In this document: piece after piece, positions 63,466 to 64,000 of the stretch
Numbering within the stretch: position 1 is the first letter of the stretch
Layout: each line of letters starts with the position of its first letter
From: Bombella favorum
GTDB lineage: Bacteria; Pseudomonadota; Alphaproteobacteria; Acetobacterales; Acetobacteraceae
DNA length: 64,000 bases
Reading direction: 5' to 3'
Assembly: GCF_014048475.1 (NCBI RefSeq)
Contig: NZ_NWUS01000001.1
Location: 1,054,001 to 1,118,000, forward strand
Notes under the pieces: model-generated
What the model was told of the DNA's origin: nothing
Databases searched by the model: none
The model's input: only the letters and a program-made list of their open reading frames with translations
Made by a program: the position numbers and the translations under genes

Positions 63466-64000
63466 GTGGTAAAGCATGACAGCCGGACCCCTCATACCCC
63501 CTGCCTGTCTGACAGACCCGCCCCCCGGTGGGCACGCAGGCTCTGCCTGCTGGTTTCTCTTAGCCTTCTGGGGAGCAATCTTGCTGCATGTTCTGGTGGC
63601 AGAAGCCTCAAGCATCACCTGTTCGGCCACACAACGCCAACCGCTAAGGCAAATACAGGCATTGTCGTAGCAGACGAACCACAGGCCGCCCTGATTGGTC
63701 GTGACGTTCTGGCCCGTGGGGGCAATGCTGCGGATGCCGCCACGGCAACAGCCTTTGCCCTGTCTGTTACGTTGCCTTCCCGTGCGTCTCTGGGGGGTGG
63801 TGGTGCCTGTCTGGTATACCGCCCCGGCCAGCCCGCTGAAAGCATCTCTTTCTTACCTGTCGATGGGACCGGCCCCAGTGGAGACCGGCCTGCCACCGTG
63901 CCTATGGTGGCCCGTGGGCTGTTCCTGCTCAATCTCCGTTACGGCTCTGTCCAGCTTGGCGATACGATCGACCCGGCCATCACTCTTGGGCAGCAAGGCA
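63466..64000 (+). CDS. ggt: Gamma-glutamyltransferase-family lipoprotein (partial, 3' end outside window)
   Basis: The first 178 residues of a gamma-glutamyltranspeptidase-family protein. RRLCLLVSLSLLGSNLAACSGG is a lipoprotein signal with lipobox LAAC. After it come GIVVADEPQAALIGRDVLARGGNAADAATATAFALSVTLPSRASLGGGG-type residues, the N-terminal Ntn-hydrolase landmark of the family, then RPGQPAESISFLPV. The catalytic Thr region lies past base 64000. GTG 63466 follows GGAG; an ATG at 63424 is an alternative. True GGT or a cephalosporin-acylase-like relative cannot be separated here. Confidence 0.8.
   Translation, partial: MVKHDSRTPHTPCLSDRPAPRWARRLCLLVSLSLLGSNLAACSGGRSLKHHLFGHTTPTAKANTGIVVADEPQAALIGRDVLARGGNAADAATATAFALSVTLPSRASLGGGGACLVYRPGQPAESISFLPVDGTGPSGDRPATVPMVARGLFLLNLRYGSVQLGDTIDPAITLGQQG

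Overview
The window is a dense, GC-rich stretch of a Gram-negative chromosome, most likely from an acetic acid bacterium (Acetobacteraceae, Alphaproteobacteria). The clues are an indolepyruvate/pyruvate-type thiamine decarboxylase, a CysNC fusion with an iron-sulfur CysH, a TonB/ExbB/ExbD/ExbD set, a Burkholderia-type QueE, a FolB-FolK fusion and exported redox proteins. Genus is not decided by what I can read. Almost everything is ordinary chromosomal housekeeping on both strands. The clear exception is one AT-rich gene at about 11.0-12.7 kb.

Layout. 0-3.4 kb: an aromatic aminotransferase (cut by the window start) overlaps an alpha-keto acid decarboxylase, with an Lrp/AsnC regulator divergent from them; this looks like an Ehrlich-type amino acid degradation unit. 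3.6-7.5 kb: accD, folC, dnaB. 7.5-10.9 kb: an EamA exporter and a TonB-dependent receptor. 11.0-12.7 kb: an AT-rich AIPR-family (abortive infection) protein with a nuclease-like N-terminus, placed directly behind the sulfate assimilation operon cysH-cysD-cysNC-tauE (12.7-17.1 kb). 17.4-24.5 kb: an outer-membrane barrel, rdgB, rph, a class A penicillin-binding protein and prfB with its programmed frameshift.

24.9-32 kb: a structured leader, then tonB, exbB, two exbD genes, a TPR protein and a large MscS-type channel; a terminator-like hairpin sits between tonB and exbB. 32-39 kb: small membrane and YciI proteins, a 3-hydroxyacyl-CoA dehydrogenase coupled to a YWTD propeller protein, the methionine importer metQ-metN-metI and a Cys/Met-metabolism PLP enzyme. 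39-42.6 kb: cytochrome b561, pseudoazurin and an exported KatG, an extracytoplasmic redox group. 43-47.3 kb: tRNA-Leu, tRNA-Lys, a cyclophilin, coaD and gyrA. 47.4-51.8 kb: pabB, pabC and an oligopeptidase. 51.8-57.7 kb: a secreted protein, rpmJ, a TPR protein, priA, xerC and a two-domain aspartic protease. 57.8-62.3 kb: tRNA-Asp and queE-queC-queD facing folE, folB-folK and folP, so both pathways that start from GTP lie together. 62.3-64 kb: a DsbA-like protein and the start of a lipoprotein gamma-glutamyltransferase cut by the window end.

The most interesting items are the isolated AIPR gene, the branched RNA predicted upstream of tonB, the terminator-like element between tonB and exbB, and a matching palindrome upstream of two unlinked sulfur genes.
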